Source: Pratylenchus scribneri (lineage: Eukaryota; Nematoda; Chromadorea; Rhabditida; Pratylenchidae). Taken from it: 64,000 nucleotides of DNA. The notes beneath the pieces are model-generated. The model was given only the letters and a program-made list of their open reading frames with translations. It had not been told where the DNA came from and searched no databases. Position 1 is the first letter of the stretch. Each line of letters begins with the position of its first letter. The stretch is taken from positions 868,001 to 932,000 of the forward strand of contig JAQSEB010000033.1 in NCBI GenBank assembly GCA_030063045.1, read 5' to 3'. The position numbers and the translations under genes are program-made. Below are positions 22,254 to 33,684 of the stretch, piece by piece.

Positions 22254-24156
22254 TTAGATTTCAGCGAAAACATTTTCCTCCATAAATTGATTCCGGAATT
22301 TGCCTTCTGGATCAAATTTTTTGACCAATTCCCTGAAAATTTAAATTATTTTTTTTTTAAAATTATTCAACCAACTTGAATTCATTTAATTTTGGATAAT
22401 TTGGAAGAAATTGACGGGGATTTGGCACATTGAATTTGCCCCAATGTGGTCGGGCACCGAATGGGGCAAGTGCCTGATCAATGGCAGGTAGTACGGTTGC
22501 GACTTCGGCAATTTTTGTTGGATCCCAACTAAAATGAATGGCCACATGGCCGCCATCATTTTGGCCACTTTGTGCGCTCATCCAAAAATCATCGCTTTTG
22601 ATTGTCCTAATCACCATTATCGTCACCAATGGAAGCAATTGATCTCGCAAATTTCGTGCCTTTTTTCAAATGAATGAATGAAAATAAATATTTCTGAAAA
22701 GTTTACGGTTTTGATTGCTTCAACCGCATTTGCCATTGTAACGAAATATTCGGTCTGTAAATCCTCTCCATCAATGCCAGTGTTGAATAGGATCAATCCT
22801 TGATTCCAGGGTAGAGATGAATCACCGCAAGCATTTGCCGAACTCGGGGCCCGGGTGGCACCAAATAATTCGGTCATTCTGCTCACATTGTTCAAATCTT
22901 CGCCAACTTTTGTTGCTAACCTAAACAATTTCTATTTCTATTATTTTTTTATCAGTTTTTATTGTCATTTTTCATACGTCACTGTTTCCCAATTGCTTAA
23001 ATTTGTCAGTGTCGATGTCATTATTGTACTGTGGCCCAAATTCTGAATTTCCTCAAAATTTTCGTAGAATGTTTCGGCCGGTAGACTAAAAATAAAGTAA
23101 AATGAATTTATCCCCCCTGTTTTCACTTTAAGAAGACATTGTTTTGGACGGAATATGTTGGCTCAATATTCAATTCAACTTGTGTGATTACTCCAAATGC
23201 CCCAAGGCCAACGGCAATTCCCTTGAATTCGGGGTCATTGGAGGAAAAATTTGCAATTGTTCCATTTGCCAAAACCAATTGCAATGATCGAACGTGGGTG
23301 GCAAAATTGCCGGCCCCAAGTCCACTTCCATGCACGCCAGTGGAAATTGCACCACCAACGGACATTTCATCTATAGCTGCCAAATTTGGAAGGGCAAAAC
23401 CAGCGGAATCTGCAAAAATGCAAGAAATATTCCCATTCTCCAACCCAACAGTATTCTATTTTTGTTTTTTGTCATTCGAGTTTCTTTCCCTCATTTACTT
23501 AAATTCCGCCTGTTTTATTTAGAATAATTCCGCCTGTTTTATTTAGAATAATTCCGCCTGTTTTAAAATAATTCCGCCTGTTTTATTTAGAATAATTCCG
23601 CCTGTTTCATTTGAATAATTACACACACCTAACCATTTAACTTACTCAATGCCCTGCCCAATTCATTGTAGGTTATTCCGGCTTGAACGGTAACCGAAGG
23701 AATTGTCGAATCAATTCGGATGATTCTATTCAAACCAAGGGTGGACAAAAGTGCGTATTGGGAGTCGGCAATTTTGCTGAAACTGTGCCTTCGTCCAAGT
23801 ACCCTCAATTTCTTTGCATTCCTCACAATTTGTTGTACTTCCGCAACATTCCTTGGGTATTGAATATTCAATGTGCTATAATTGAAATTTCCGCCCCAAT
23901 TGTGTAATCGAATAATGGAATCATCTTCGTTGATCATTTCAACACATTTTTCGCCAACTTTTCGTTCAATTTCTTTGCCCATTTTCTCCAATTCCTTCAC
24001 GAATGGCCCATTTTGGGATTTTACAGCCGATTGAATTTTCCGGCCAACTTGTTTTGCCACATTTTTCAAATTATTCAAAAAATCGCCATCAAAAGCATTG
24101 GAATTATTGGCGATAATTAAAAAGGCAATAAATGGAATTATATTTCGAGAAAGCAT
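22254..24156 (-). CDS. Secreted alditol/xylitol oxidase-like FAD enzyme
   Basis: Six exons (23646-24156, 23127-23409, 22978-23085, 22707-22920, 22376-22659, 22254-22332) total 492 aa. The start at 24156 gives a signal peptide (MLSRNIIPFIAFLIIANNSN); an in-frame ATG at 24192 is less likely. FAD-binding (VAO-type) domain: VLGRRHSFSKIADS with the His that covalently holds FAD in AldO-type enzymes, [38 protein letters not shown] and AVGLGAFGVITQVELNIEP. C-terminal cap: AIHFSWDP, FGARPHWGKFN and KKFDPEGKFRNQF. This pattern follows bacterial alditol oxidases more closely than animal gulonolactone oxidase. The enzyme would oxidise sugar alcohols and release hydrogen peroxide. Intron 1 carries a 26-bp tandem repeat. 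Confidence 0.85.
23502..23617. repeat. 26-bp tandem repeat in oxidase intron 1
   Basis: About four and a half units of AATTCCGCCTGTTTTATTTA GAATA with small deletions, inside intron 1 of the alditol-oxidase-like gene. Confidence 0.9.
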
Positions 24157-24538
24157 TTTTAGAGGAAATGGATTTAAATAAAAATGTTGCATTTTTATAC
24201 CGAATATTTATTATGTATTAATTATGAAATTTTGAATTGTAGATTGTGCCTTTTCTGACGTTTAAAAGAGTTTCCTACAGGAAATGAATTGAGCTGGTCA
24301 AATAGAAAAAATATTCAAATTTGGAAGATGGAAAGGTGAAAAATGAATTTAATCCCAAAAATTATTTTATTACCGGAATTGCAACCCCATTAAGCACAAT
24401 TGATGAGCATAATTCATACAAACAAAAATAAAAACTACGATCATCATGTGGGACTAAAATTTTCTATTCTTTGTTTCAATTATGCAAATATATTTTTTTT
24501 CACAAAATATAAAAATTATTCGAAATATTTTTTATAAT
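24157..24538. other. Short intergenic region
   Basis: AT-rich; lies between two minus-strand genes, so it should contain the oxidase promoter and the 3' region of the PLB-like gene. Nothing else seen. Confidence 0.4.
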
Positions 24539-26324
24539 TTAAACGCCAGGGGCCAATTCGAATCTTCCTTTTGTCGCTTTGATTCCATGGCAAAAGAAAA
24601 TTGTGCCAAAAAAGAGGACCGAAATTGTTGAAAGGAAAACCAACACAATAATCCAAAGGACTATATTCTCCCGAATTTGTTTTATTCCCTTTTCTGCTAG
24701 CAAATTGTCTTTAGAGTGATTTGGTCTTGATGATTTTGAATGGATTCGAGCAAATTCTGATTTAGTTAAGACGGTACATTGCCGAAGATTGGAACGGGTC
24801 CGAAAATAGGGACAACCCTGGAAAAATGTAAATTTTAATAGGCAATTGTATTGAACCAACCAAAGATGGGCAAAAATAACTTTCCTCTGAGAGGGGAATT
24901 CTCCCTGAAATATTGTATTTTGGGCCACTAATCAGTCGATTCCAAAGCCATTTTGCCGCATATGTATGGCCCTTTCTATATAAGGAATTAATCAAAATAA
25001 TAAATTAATTGCCTGTTCAATAGAGGCTTTTCGGCAATGAACAATTGTTCGGGAAATCGACTCTCAATTTGAAGTTTGGCAATAACCAAAAGGGTAAATG
25101 TTTTATAATTTCTTTGTTCAAATTCCAATTCCAATTGTTTCAGTTCTTTTCGCCATTTTTGTTGCAATTCCTGCATTTGTTGGTCGCTGATTTTGGAAAG
25201 ACAAGGGCATCGTGGCCTTGGGAAATAATCGAAATGTGGGAATAAAATATTATGGGAAAATAAACTTGAGTAAATTATAAGTCAAATGTGAGGAACGGGC
25301 CACATAGATTGGCCCAATGAGGACCACAAATATATTTGGAATGGCTTTACGGAGGGCAGTCAATGTAAAACGAAGTGCCCTCATATTTGGCTACAATTTG
25401 GGTGAATGAAATTGTTTGATTAATCCAAACCAAATCACATTTGGCACAAAATTCTTCAGTGCCAATAGTCAAAAAGAGCATCACCCATTTCTTCTGCAAA
25501 ATTTCCATCGAATAATGCAAAAATAGGCGGGAAATCAATTGATTTGCCTATTGGGAATATATTTGAAAATGCCAAATTATTTCCCACTTGTTCCGGCATT
25601 TGATCAGTTTCGGCACCATTTTGTGCCAAATTAAATTGACTGGATGGCAGTGAATCGGTCGAACCCATTCCATGGGAAATGCCTTCCAATTTTGGATTGA
25701 AAACAGCCAAAATATCTAAAAAAATACCAAAATATTCATTCCATCCATATTTTTTACTTGCAAATGTGACCAATCCATCAATGTTGGCATCGCCGCCAAC
25801 CGTAAAAACTGATCCACGAAATTCAATGTTTTTTCCATTGTATAGGCCAATGCCAGTCTGCAAAGATTTATTCAAATTTTTTGGAGAGCATGCTTGCCGA
25901 AAGTGCATCGCCCATTGCGGCAACAATGTCAATGTCTTCTGGGCTAAGATCGGCGCCGGAAGTGCCGGTGGCCAACAATTGTTTGACCAAAGGGCAAGTG
26001 AAGGTTCGACGATTGTTGAATGCCCCATCAATGTAGGAAGTTTGCAAATTGGCTTTGTTCATTCCGTCTTCATCCTCCTCTTCTTCATCATCATCATTAT
26101 TATCACCCTCTTCCACCATTCTATTACTATATTCATCATCATTTTGTTGAATGGGCGAAAGCAACAATCGATTCAAATCTGGGTCCTTTTAAAATTCAAA
26201 ATATTTTGGCCAAATTTGAAGGAAAACCAACTCTGTGCCTTTGGCAATAAACAAAAATATTTTGAATAAAAAGGAAAATTATTTGAGAAATAAATATTTT
26301 CTGCTGAATATGCATTATTCCCAT
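24539..26324 (-). CDS. Phospholipase B1-like membrane protein, catalytic residues lost
   Basis: Nine exons (26232-26324, 25898-26185, 25758-25857, 25588-25715, 25431-25547, 25266-25390, 25013-25216, 24861-24975, 24539-24817) total 482 aa. An N-terminal signal peptide, an acidic insert (EEGDNNDDDEEEEDEDG), the PLB1-type GDSL fold (IVAAMGDALSTGIG, IEFRGSVFTVGGDANIDGL, ISHGMGSTDSLP, GAETDQMPEQ, RKAIPNIFVVLIGP, CPCLSKISDQQMQEL, GHTYAAKWLWNRL) and a C-terminal TM helix with a short tail. The GDSL serine is Ala (GDAL), the block III GGND is GTEE, and the final Asp-x-x-His is absent, so lipase activity is not expected. Introns at 25858-25897 and 24976-25012 are GC-AG. Start choice between 26324, 26315 and 26384 is uncertain. 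Confidence 0.82.
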
Positions 26325-26679
26325 AAAATCAATGCAATGAAATGAAAATACACAAATGATGAATTCATCAATTGGAATTTGCATGAATTAATTTCATCCC
26401 CAAAAATTTATTAAAAGTGAAAATAAGTAAAAACTTATAAAAAATTCTATAAATAGAATTAAAAGTTCATATAATTATGGAATAAAAACAAAGATCAGTG
26501 GATTTTCTAATAAAATATGATTAAATATTGTCGAATCAATTATAGGCAAATGGATTAAATTTAATGAGAAAATGGGGTTTGGGGGAGAGATATCAAAATT
26601 ATTTATCCAAATTCATATAAATCCAAATCCAGCCTAACCAATTCGCAATTCCAATCTAAATTGGCCATTATTATAAAAA
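26325..26679. other. Divergent promoter region
   Basis: AT-rich spacer between the head-to-head PLB-like and secreted helical protein genes. GGGGTTTGGGGGAGAG near 26574 is the only GC-richer patch. Confidence 0.4.
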
Positions 26680-27871
26680 ATGATGAAAAATATTGTAAAT
26701 TTATTTTTTATTCTCCTTTTTGCCTTATTTGTTGAATTAAATTGTGCGGCACTGACAGGACCAGAAAAAGTTGAAAATTTCACCCGAAAATACATCACAA
26801 ATTTTATCAACAATGACCAAATTTACAATGTTCTTTTATCGGGGAAAAAGTATTTAATTTAATTATTTTAGTTAACTTGGTCACTGACCTATGATTTAAT
26901 TTTGAATAAGAGCAAAAGTGAAATTGGCGATGGTCGGTGCCAAAATAAATACAATAAAATAATTGGAAAAATAATAAATTCATTCATATAGATTTGGTGA
27001 ATAATTTGACCAATTCATTGACTTCCAATCAATACACAAAATTGGCACAATATTTAGTTTGCCTTTATCCCAAATTTGGTATAAAAACATTTTAAAATAA
27101 ATAAACTAAATAAATAAAAGGAAGCAAGGATGCAATAATGGCCACATTGAACAAAGTTATTTCGGTTATTTCGAAGGCAGTTAACAGTTTTTATTTACAA
27201 GTCCATTTTAAATTCACAGCAATATTAGTTTTAATTTTTGTGAATTATTTCAGTTGGCCACAAAGATTCTCTCGATGAATACCGATGGAAAAGGACCTCG
27301 TGCAAAATACCTACAAGTGGCCAGAATGATTGCGCAGGCAAATCGAATTATTCCCCCATAATTTATTCCCCATTTTGTTCCCATTTTTTAGTATTTAACC
27401 CAGAAAAATGTGTGTACCATAATGCAGGCCGGTAAGATATAATATTAATTTTTATTAGTCCTAATCTAGAGTTAAAGTGGTTTGGCGAGAGCTGGGTCTA
27501 TTTTCTCGCCTTTGGCCTTCGCCATAGGTATAAGCCCCAGTGACTCTATAAATGGAATAAGGATAAGCGAAGCGATAAGAGGAATTTAAATTATTCTTTA
27601 CTTTAATAATTGTGCGGGAAAATGCGATAAAAATGTTAAGGGTAAGAAGCAATAGGAGAAGGAGATTGAGGCGATATTTGATGGATAGGCTGACAGAATG
27701 ATTGGGTAAAAGTGGGGGTACAGTAGGATAAATAGGAAAGGTTCCTTATTAGGCAATGACAATTTTTAATTTATCTAAAAAGTGAAACGGAATTTGACAC
27801 AAACGGAATGGTCCAATTTGCGAGGATGTGTCGATGATGACACCGTTCATTGGACAAATTGTGGCCTATGA
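26680..27871 (+). CDS. Small secreted helical protein, unrecognised
   Basis: Seven exons (26680-26849, 26911-26936, 26992-27078, 27121-27176, 27254-27337, 27392-27431, 27783-27871) sum exactly to 183 aa. A strong signal peptide (MMKNIVNLFFILLFALFVEL then NCAAL) is followed by mostly helical sequence: ALTGPEKVENFTRKYITNFI, KAKVKLAMVDLVNNLTNSLT, KDAIMATLNKVISVISKLAT, ARMIAQYLTQKNVCTIM. It ends with a cysteine-containing tail, CVDDDTVHWTNCGL. I recognise no family. Two introns (27177-27253 and 27338-27391) are GC-AG, and the last intron contains an inverted copy of the dispersed repeat. Too split for simple ORF finding. Confidence 0.6.
27452..27763 (-). repeat. Dispersed repeat family, copy B (inverted)
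   Basis: Reverse-complement copy: AAAAGTGGGGGTACAGTAGG matches the complement of the CCTACTGTACCCCCACTTTT block of other copies, and its left end reads TTATTAGTCCTAATCT. It lies in the last intron of the secreted helical protein gene. Confidence 0.8.
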
Positions 27872-28072
27872 AGTATGAATTCATTGCATTGATTCTCATT
27901 ATTATTCTTGATTAATATGCAGTTATCACTATTAATTCAATATACCCAAAAAAATATTGGCATTTAAAAATAAATGCATAAAATAATTTGTACAATTTTT
28001 TATTTAATTGACAGAATATATATTAAAGGTGATTCTATTTACAAATGATTATTTATAGTTCATAATTTTTAT

Positions 28073-29111
28073 TTAAATTTGTTCAATGGATTCTTTTGTT
28101 GCCGGAATGTGCAATGTAAATTGTGCTTTGATATTTGCCACCAAATTCATGTCCAAATTTTCAATTGATTTTCCAATTTTTAATGCAATTTGCTTCTTTA
28201 AAAAATAAAAAATTATTTAAATTAGTTTCCTACTTTTAAATTCTGAATGCCAAAAATGAATCCACATTTTCCTCCATTTTTGCTGTTAAAATTGCATTGT
28301 TGTGAGTGTTGGATTATGGAATATTCAGCATTTGTGGAATATTTTGAATCGGCCAATTTTATTATAAAATCACTAAAAATAAATAATTTTTAGATTATTT
28401 TTTTAAAATTAATTCACATTTTTGCTTTGAAATTGAAAGTTTCATTGTTACAGCCATAAATTGGTTTTGCCCGGACAAAAATGGCCAAAATTTGGTTCAT
28501 TGTTTTCAATGTTTTTCGTTTCTTTGCGACCAATTCCCATCTGAATCCGGCTAATTCTTCGCCAATTTCCTTCTCCATAAATTCCTTTTCATCCAACAAT
28601 TTTTGAATATTAATTTGTTCAATCCCAATTTCATTTTCCATTTCCATTGCTAATAATAATTAATTAAATTATTTGGTTATTTACATACGCAAAATCTCGA
28701 ATTCCGGCCCATATAATTTTTCATCCTCTTCAAAATCATCGAAGCCATTGGTCGCTTTTCCCAATGTAGATTTTCTTTTTATTATCTTTCCATCTTTAAA
28801 TAATAATTAATTTATTCTTGCAATTTTCATTAATTCATTTACCTTTATTTCCCTCTGTTTTGTTATTTGGTATTCCCAAAAACAATTTCGGTTGCTCATT
28901 TTGATTTGAATTCTCCAAAATTTCAATTGTTTGGGAATTCTGCATAAGCAAAAATATTCTAAATTTATTATTAAAATAATTTAAATATTTGTTGAATAAT
29001 TCCCACGTCATTGTGATGAATAGCAAAACAACAACCAAAATAATTCTAAAAATGTTGAATGCTGGCCCAACACCACCATTGCTGCCACCAATTTTTTGTA
29101 TTGCATTCTCA
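28073..29111 (-). CDS. Unrecognised single-pass membrane protein, 5' end not found
   Basis: Consecutive in-frame exons on the minus strand read IGGSNGGVGPAFN, a TM segment (FRIILVVVLLFITMTWELF), NKYLNYFNNKF, then a charged region (KRKSTLGKATNGFDDFEEDE), MEMENEIGIEQ, VAKKRKTLKTMNQILAIFVR, and end ANIKAQFTLHIPATKESIEQ before a stop at 28073. I could not find a convincing start; the first exon I see begins after an acceptor at 29112. No family recognised. It lies about 170 bp downstream of the double-homeodomain gene on the same strand, a spacing that would fit a nematode operon. Confidence 0.45.
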
Positions 29112-29278
29112 CTGAATTTTTCAATTTATTAAAATAAAATTAATTATATATATTTGATAAATTTTAATGGGGATTTTTCCATCAAAAAATTAATTTTCAA
29201 TTTGTTCAACAATTTATCGAATAATAAAATTAAAATAAAATTGGTATAAATATTACATCCGAGTTAATCGGTAATTTA

Positions 29279-30146
29279 CTATGTTGGTGGAGGAGTGTTA
29301 TTGTTCCTCTTGAAAGGTGGCTTTGTTGGTGATGTGGCCGATTGCCCTTTGCCAATTCCAATTGTTTGTTGCTCATTTTTAATTCCCATTCCAAATGTTG
29401 GTGGATTATTGGCAGCAAATGAAGATGAGGTCGAAGGCTGATTTGCATTTCCATTCCCAACATTTTTGACCATCGTTTTGGTTGCATTTTGATTCCTGCA
29501 ATCGGTTTTTTGTCAATTTGGCCAATTCCCCCATTTCTCTTACTTATTTTCCTGTTGTTGTTTTCCACAATTTTGTCGGTACCAATCTTCCACCAATTTT
29601 GTTCGAACATTCAATTTTTCCGCCAATTCTTCAATTATCCCTGCATTTATTGTTGTTTTCTTTTCCTTCAGAAAAAATGCTTCCAGCAGTTTCTTCTCCT
29701 TTTCCGTTATTATTTCCTTCCTTTCGGACATCTTCTTTTCCTCTTTGTCGGAATCTTCTTCTTCCGACGATGATGACGAATATGAGGAAGAGGAGGAAGA
29801 ATCATCGCCCGAGGATGAACTGCGGTCGGACAAATCTAAATAGCTCGAATCTGATGGCTGAAAACATAAAGTGATTGAATTAATTTCAAAAAAAACCAAC
29901 TTTTCCATTTTGTTTATTCCTCTTTTTCAGCATTTTTTTCTTCCTTTTCATTTCCTCTTTTTGTTCCTTTTTTGCCTTCTTTCGCTCATTTTTGAACCAA
30001 GCTTTGACGATCATAATATTGAGGCCGGTTAATTTGACCAATTCCTCCAAAATTGCCTCATCCGGATGCTCAAATTTGTCATAAATTTGTTTGAGCAATT
30101 TTCGTTGATTTTCATTTAAATCGAAGAAATTTGCGTCTGACACCAT
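29279..30146 (-). CDS. Double-homeodomain transcription factor
   Basis: Three exons (29901-30146, 29544-29857, 29279-29495) total 258 aa. Homeodomain 1 (residues about 9-62) ends IVKAWFKNERKKAKKEQ and keeps Trp48, Phe49 and Asn51. A Lys-rich NLS-like run (MKRKKKMLKKRNK) and a Ser/Glu acidic linker follow. Homeodomain 2 reads KEKKLLEAFFLKEKKTTI and LVEDWYRQNCG; it keeps Trp48 but has Gln at the Asn51 position. The C-terminus is low-complexity Asn/Pro/Gly-rich. Nuclear DNA binding is inferred from the family. The paralogue is not identifiable. Confidence 0.78.
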
Positions 30147-32619
30147 TTATTAATCTGTGAAAATTGCAAAATTGAGTAAATTGATTGGGAAGGAAGGAGG
30201 CGAGAGGGGGATGAATGACAATCTGAGCTGATAAATTTGCGATTATCACTGGTTTGGACATTAAAAAATGGAAGGAAATAAAGTGGGTGAATGAACCCAT
30301 TTTTTACATTGATTAAAAAAGGGAATAGGTGTTTTCCAATGGCTATAATAGGCTTTGTTTTTTTTTTTTTGCTGATTCATTCTTATTCGGATTTTTGAAA
30401 AATGTTTTTTTTCGAGTGGAGAAAGGGGAAATTGGGAATAAAAATGGAAAGGAAGGAATGGCGCATCATCAGTAGGAGCCATAAAAAAATCATCCGCCGA
30501 CGCATCCAATTCCAGCCAAAATCTTCATTTTTGCCCATCATCCGAATATTCGGTAGCCTAAAAAAGTTCCATTACAATTCTTCAGCCAAGGTCAAGTTTT
30601 GAGGAAATAAATGGAAGAATTGGGGGAGGAGGAGGAGGATCGATGCGAGTGTGCCAAATGACCGAGGGCAATGACTCATCTCATCATCATCCTCTTCTCT
30701 TCCTTCCAAAAAGCCTCCTCCTCTTCTTCGTCCTCCCAAAATCCTCTTTCCCCTTTCTCCTCCCATTTTCGCCCAATTTCCCAATCGCGGCCTTTCCCAC
30801 AGCTGCATTTTCCCCCATTATGCCTAAATGGCCATTTGTTCGTTCAAATTCAAACAATGATGGAAATTTTTATTGGAATTGGAAGAGAGAAAATGAATTA
30901 GGAAATATTTGGAAGATAACTGATATATATGAATATTTAAAATGTTAAATTAATTAAATGTGGATTAAATAATCCAAAAAGAAAATTCTGATTGAAGAAT
31001 AGACTGCTCCCTGAGGATATAAAAATGGCTGTAGGGATTTTCATATTTTTGTGATTAGAATTAAAAATTTATTAAGCCTCTATTTAATTAATCTTCGTAA
31101 TTAATTTGTTGCCAATTGGATTGGAAGAAAAATAAACAAAATATTAATTGGAAAAATTTATATGAAAAACTAACTAAGAATCCATCACAAATTGCTGGGG
31201 GCAATTTAACGTGCAGGGAAAGAAGAACAAATTTCACAGCCAAATTTTGCAGAGAAAATATATTACTGTAGAGCTGATTTGATGATGAAATGATAAATAT
31301 GCGTTTAAAAGGATGAAATGAAAGATAGATAATTTAATTAATTCAATTCAATTCATTTGAATTACAAATTTTTTTATTTGTTATGAAATTTATTCCAGCC
31401 TCTTTCCTCGCAAAAGAATGTCTTCCAGAGATGCACCAAATTCATCACAATTCAATCTTTAACCTATTTGTAGATTCAAAATATGCGGAATTTGGCCAGC
31501 AACATAAATGGAAATGGACTGTTTCATTTTGGAGAAAATCAAAGGTCAATTTGATGGCCAAATACACTTTTAGTCCATTTTTTCCCATCAGCAACATTTT
31601 TTATTTCCATTTCCATTGAATTGATTCATCCAATTTTATCCATTTCATTTTTTACCATGATTTATGGTTACTTTTTTTTCACGTTTTATTGATTGCTTAA
31701 ATATTTTATTTATATATATTTTTTAAAAATTTTTACCATCTAATAAAAATGCTCCTTCCAATTTGGGTCATTAATTTTAGGCCCCATAATTATTAGTTTA
31801 ATATAGCTAATTAATTAAACAAATTTGCATATTTGCCCACTGCCTTTACCATTGAACCATTTCCCTCCTAATTTCCCACTAGAAGGCCACTTTGGTGGTC
31901 CCAAAAATTTCCATTCGCCCCATTATGACCGACCATCTCTCTATTAATTCCCACCAACTGTTCATCTGCATCCCCCGCAGCGCAAAATGACCTCCATTCC
32001 CTGCATCCATCATTTTCTACCTCATTTGTTCCTTTCTTTCTATTTGACTAGTGCATTTTATGTGGAGTGGTAGAAAATTTGGTTTTCGTATTGAATCAAT
32101 GGTCAATGGGAGGAGAAAAGAGTATTTAGAATGGAAAATGGATGGATGTGATCTTTCCGAAGAGTTGAATCTCGAATCTGCGAATATTTCCCAAAATTTT
32201 CAGTAAATTTTATCATCTAAATTGTATTTTAAACCCTTTTTGTCAAAAAAATAAATTATATGAATAATTCATTTGTTCGGAAGCCAATAGAATGACCCAA
32301 CAATGGGCGACCATTGTCCATCCAATGAAAGCAAAGAAAAGCATTTGGTCGACCTATTGACCAATTGGCCAGTGGCCATTGTCAAATGAATAGATTTTCG
32401 CTGCACTTGCCCGTTGATAGACAGAATAAATAATAGTTCTTTAGCCTAAAAATATTATTTTTACAAAAAAATCAGAACAAAAATATCGCTTATGAATTAT
32501 TTATTATTGGTTCCCAAATTCATAAAATTGACCCTCAATGTAAAAGTTCCAATTCCCAAACCAATAAAACCACCCTCATTCCTCTCTTCCCTCATTCCAC
32601 TATTTTTTGGTCATTTGAA
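30147..32619. other. Gene-poor region
   Basis: No gene recognised over 2.5 kb. Purine/pyrimidine-skewed patches (GGGGGAGGAGGAGGAGG near 30620, CCTCCTCCTCTTC near 30715) create long shadow frames. The remainder is AT-rich with TTAA words. Confidence 0.5.
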
Positions 32620-32755
32620 TCGACTCGGCTGGCCGCTGGCTATTTTTCGAGGGCCCCACGCCAGACGCCACTGGCTAGTAGTGGCTATTTCTTACAAAGA
32701 CAAGAAGCCGCCAGCCGAGAGCCGACACTGCCCGCCGGTGCTATATTTTTTAGTC
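32620..32755 (+). ncRNA. Candidate structured RNA in a GC-rich island
   Basis: An isolated GC-rich block in AT-rich sequence. CTCGGCTGGC at 32624-32633 pairs perfectly with GCCAGCCGAG at 32710-32719. Inside, GCCACT (32667-32672) and AGTGGC (32680-32685) form a 6-bp hairpin with a 7-nt loop. A T-rich run (TATTTTTTAG) follows at about 32743 and could end a Pol III transcript. No known RNA recognised, no tRNA boxes seen. Strand is a guess from the T run. Confidence 0.35.
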
Positions 32756-33684
32756 GGACAGACACCTTTTTCTCCAATTCCCATTCCCATGGCTATTTTG
32801 CAACCAACCAATTTTACCAAAATATTCTTTTGTCGGAAACGCGGCTAAAAATCGGAATCGGAAAACATCAAAAGAATAATTTTTCATTTATTCCAAAATC
32901 TTAGCCCATATTTTATTTTCCTTCTAAAATTTATTTATAAATTTTCATAGCGAAAATAAAAGAGGATAGTCTTCTGAATAACAATGAACCTTAATGTCTT
33001 AAAACAGACAAAAATGGCGTAAACAAATAAACAAAAAATATTGGCAAGCCAACAAAAAGAGATCATCAAGCTTTTTTACCATTTTATTCATGGCGCTAAA
33101 TGCAGAAATTAACTTATAAATAATAATTATTCATTGGTCCAAATAATGCAAAATTAATTGCAAAAAATGTATGGCTAAAAATATTCAATTTTTATTGAAA
33201 ACAATTCTTAAAAATTGCTTTTTTTAATTGTAATATCATTGTAATATCTAATTTCTGAATTTAAAAGCAAAATTTTATCTAAATCTGATAAGCTTAATCT
33301 CCAATCACAATGAATAATGTATTTCAAAGGATAGATTGATAGGATTATAATTAATTTAATTTTTAATATAGTATTATTCAAATTTATATTTTACGCGCAT
33401 ATTTTTTTGCTCAATTTCATTTAAAATTTCTGAATATATATGCAATGAACGTGAATCATAATTCATAAATGATAACGATTTATTTTTTGCAAAAATGTTT
33501 AATTTATTCATGATATTATAATTGATAATTAATTTTATTATTTTAATAACTAACAAAAATAACAATTATTAATTTACATTTATTTTTAAGCTATTTTAAA
33601 GCAGCAGAGAAAAGCTTAAATAAAAAATAGGCATTGTCAATTTTATTCATCATCCTCAACTTTCAATTTTTGTCTTCAACAAAA
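32756..33684. other. Gene-poor AT-rich region
   Basis: No coding signal; dense in AAAATT/ATTTAA words. It includes the promoter region of the gene at 33685. Confidence 0.5.

Noticed and set aside
31383..31619. 78-codon plus-strand frame in the gene-poor region
   Set aside because: No signal peptide, family motif or neighbouring exon; composition similar to surrounding noncoding DNA.
32492..32848. 118-codon plus-strand frame over the GC island
   Set aside because: No recognisable domain; the palindromic structure fits an RNA or fold better than coding sequence.
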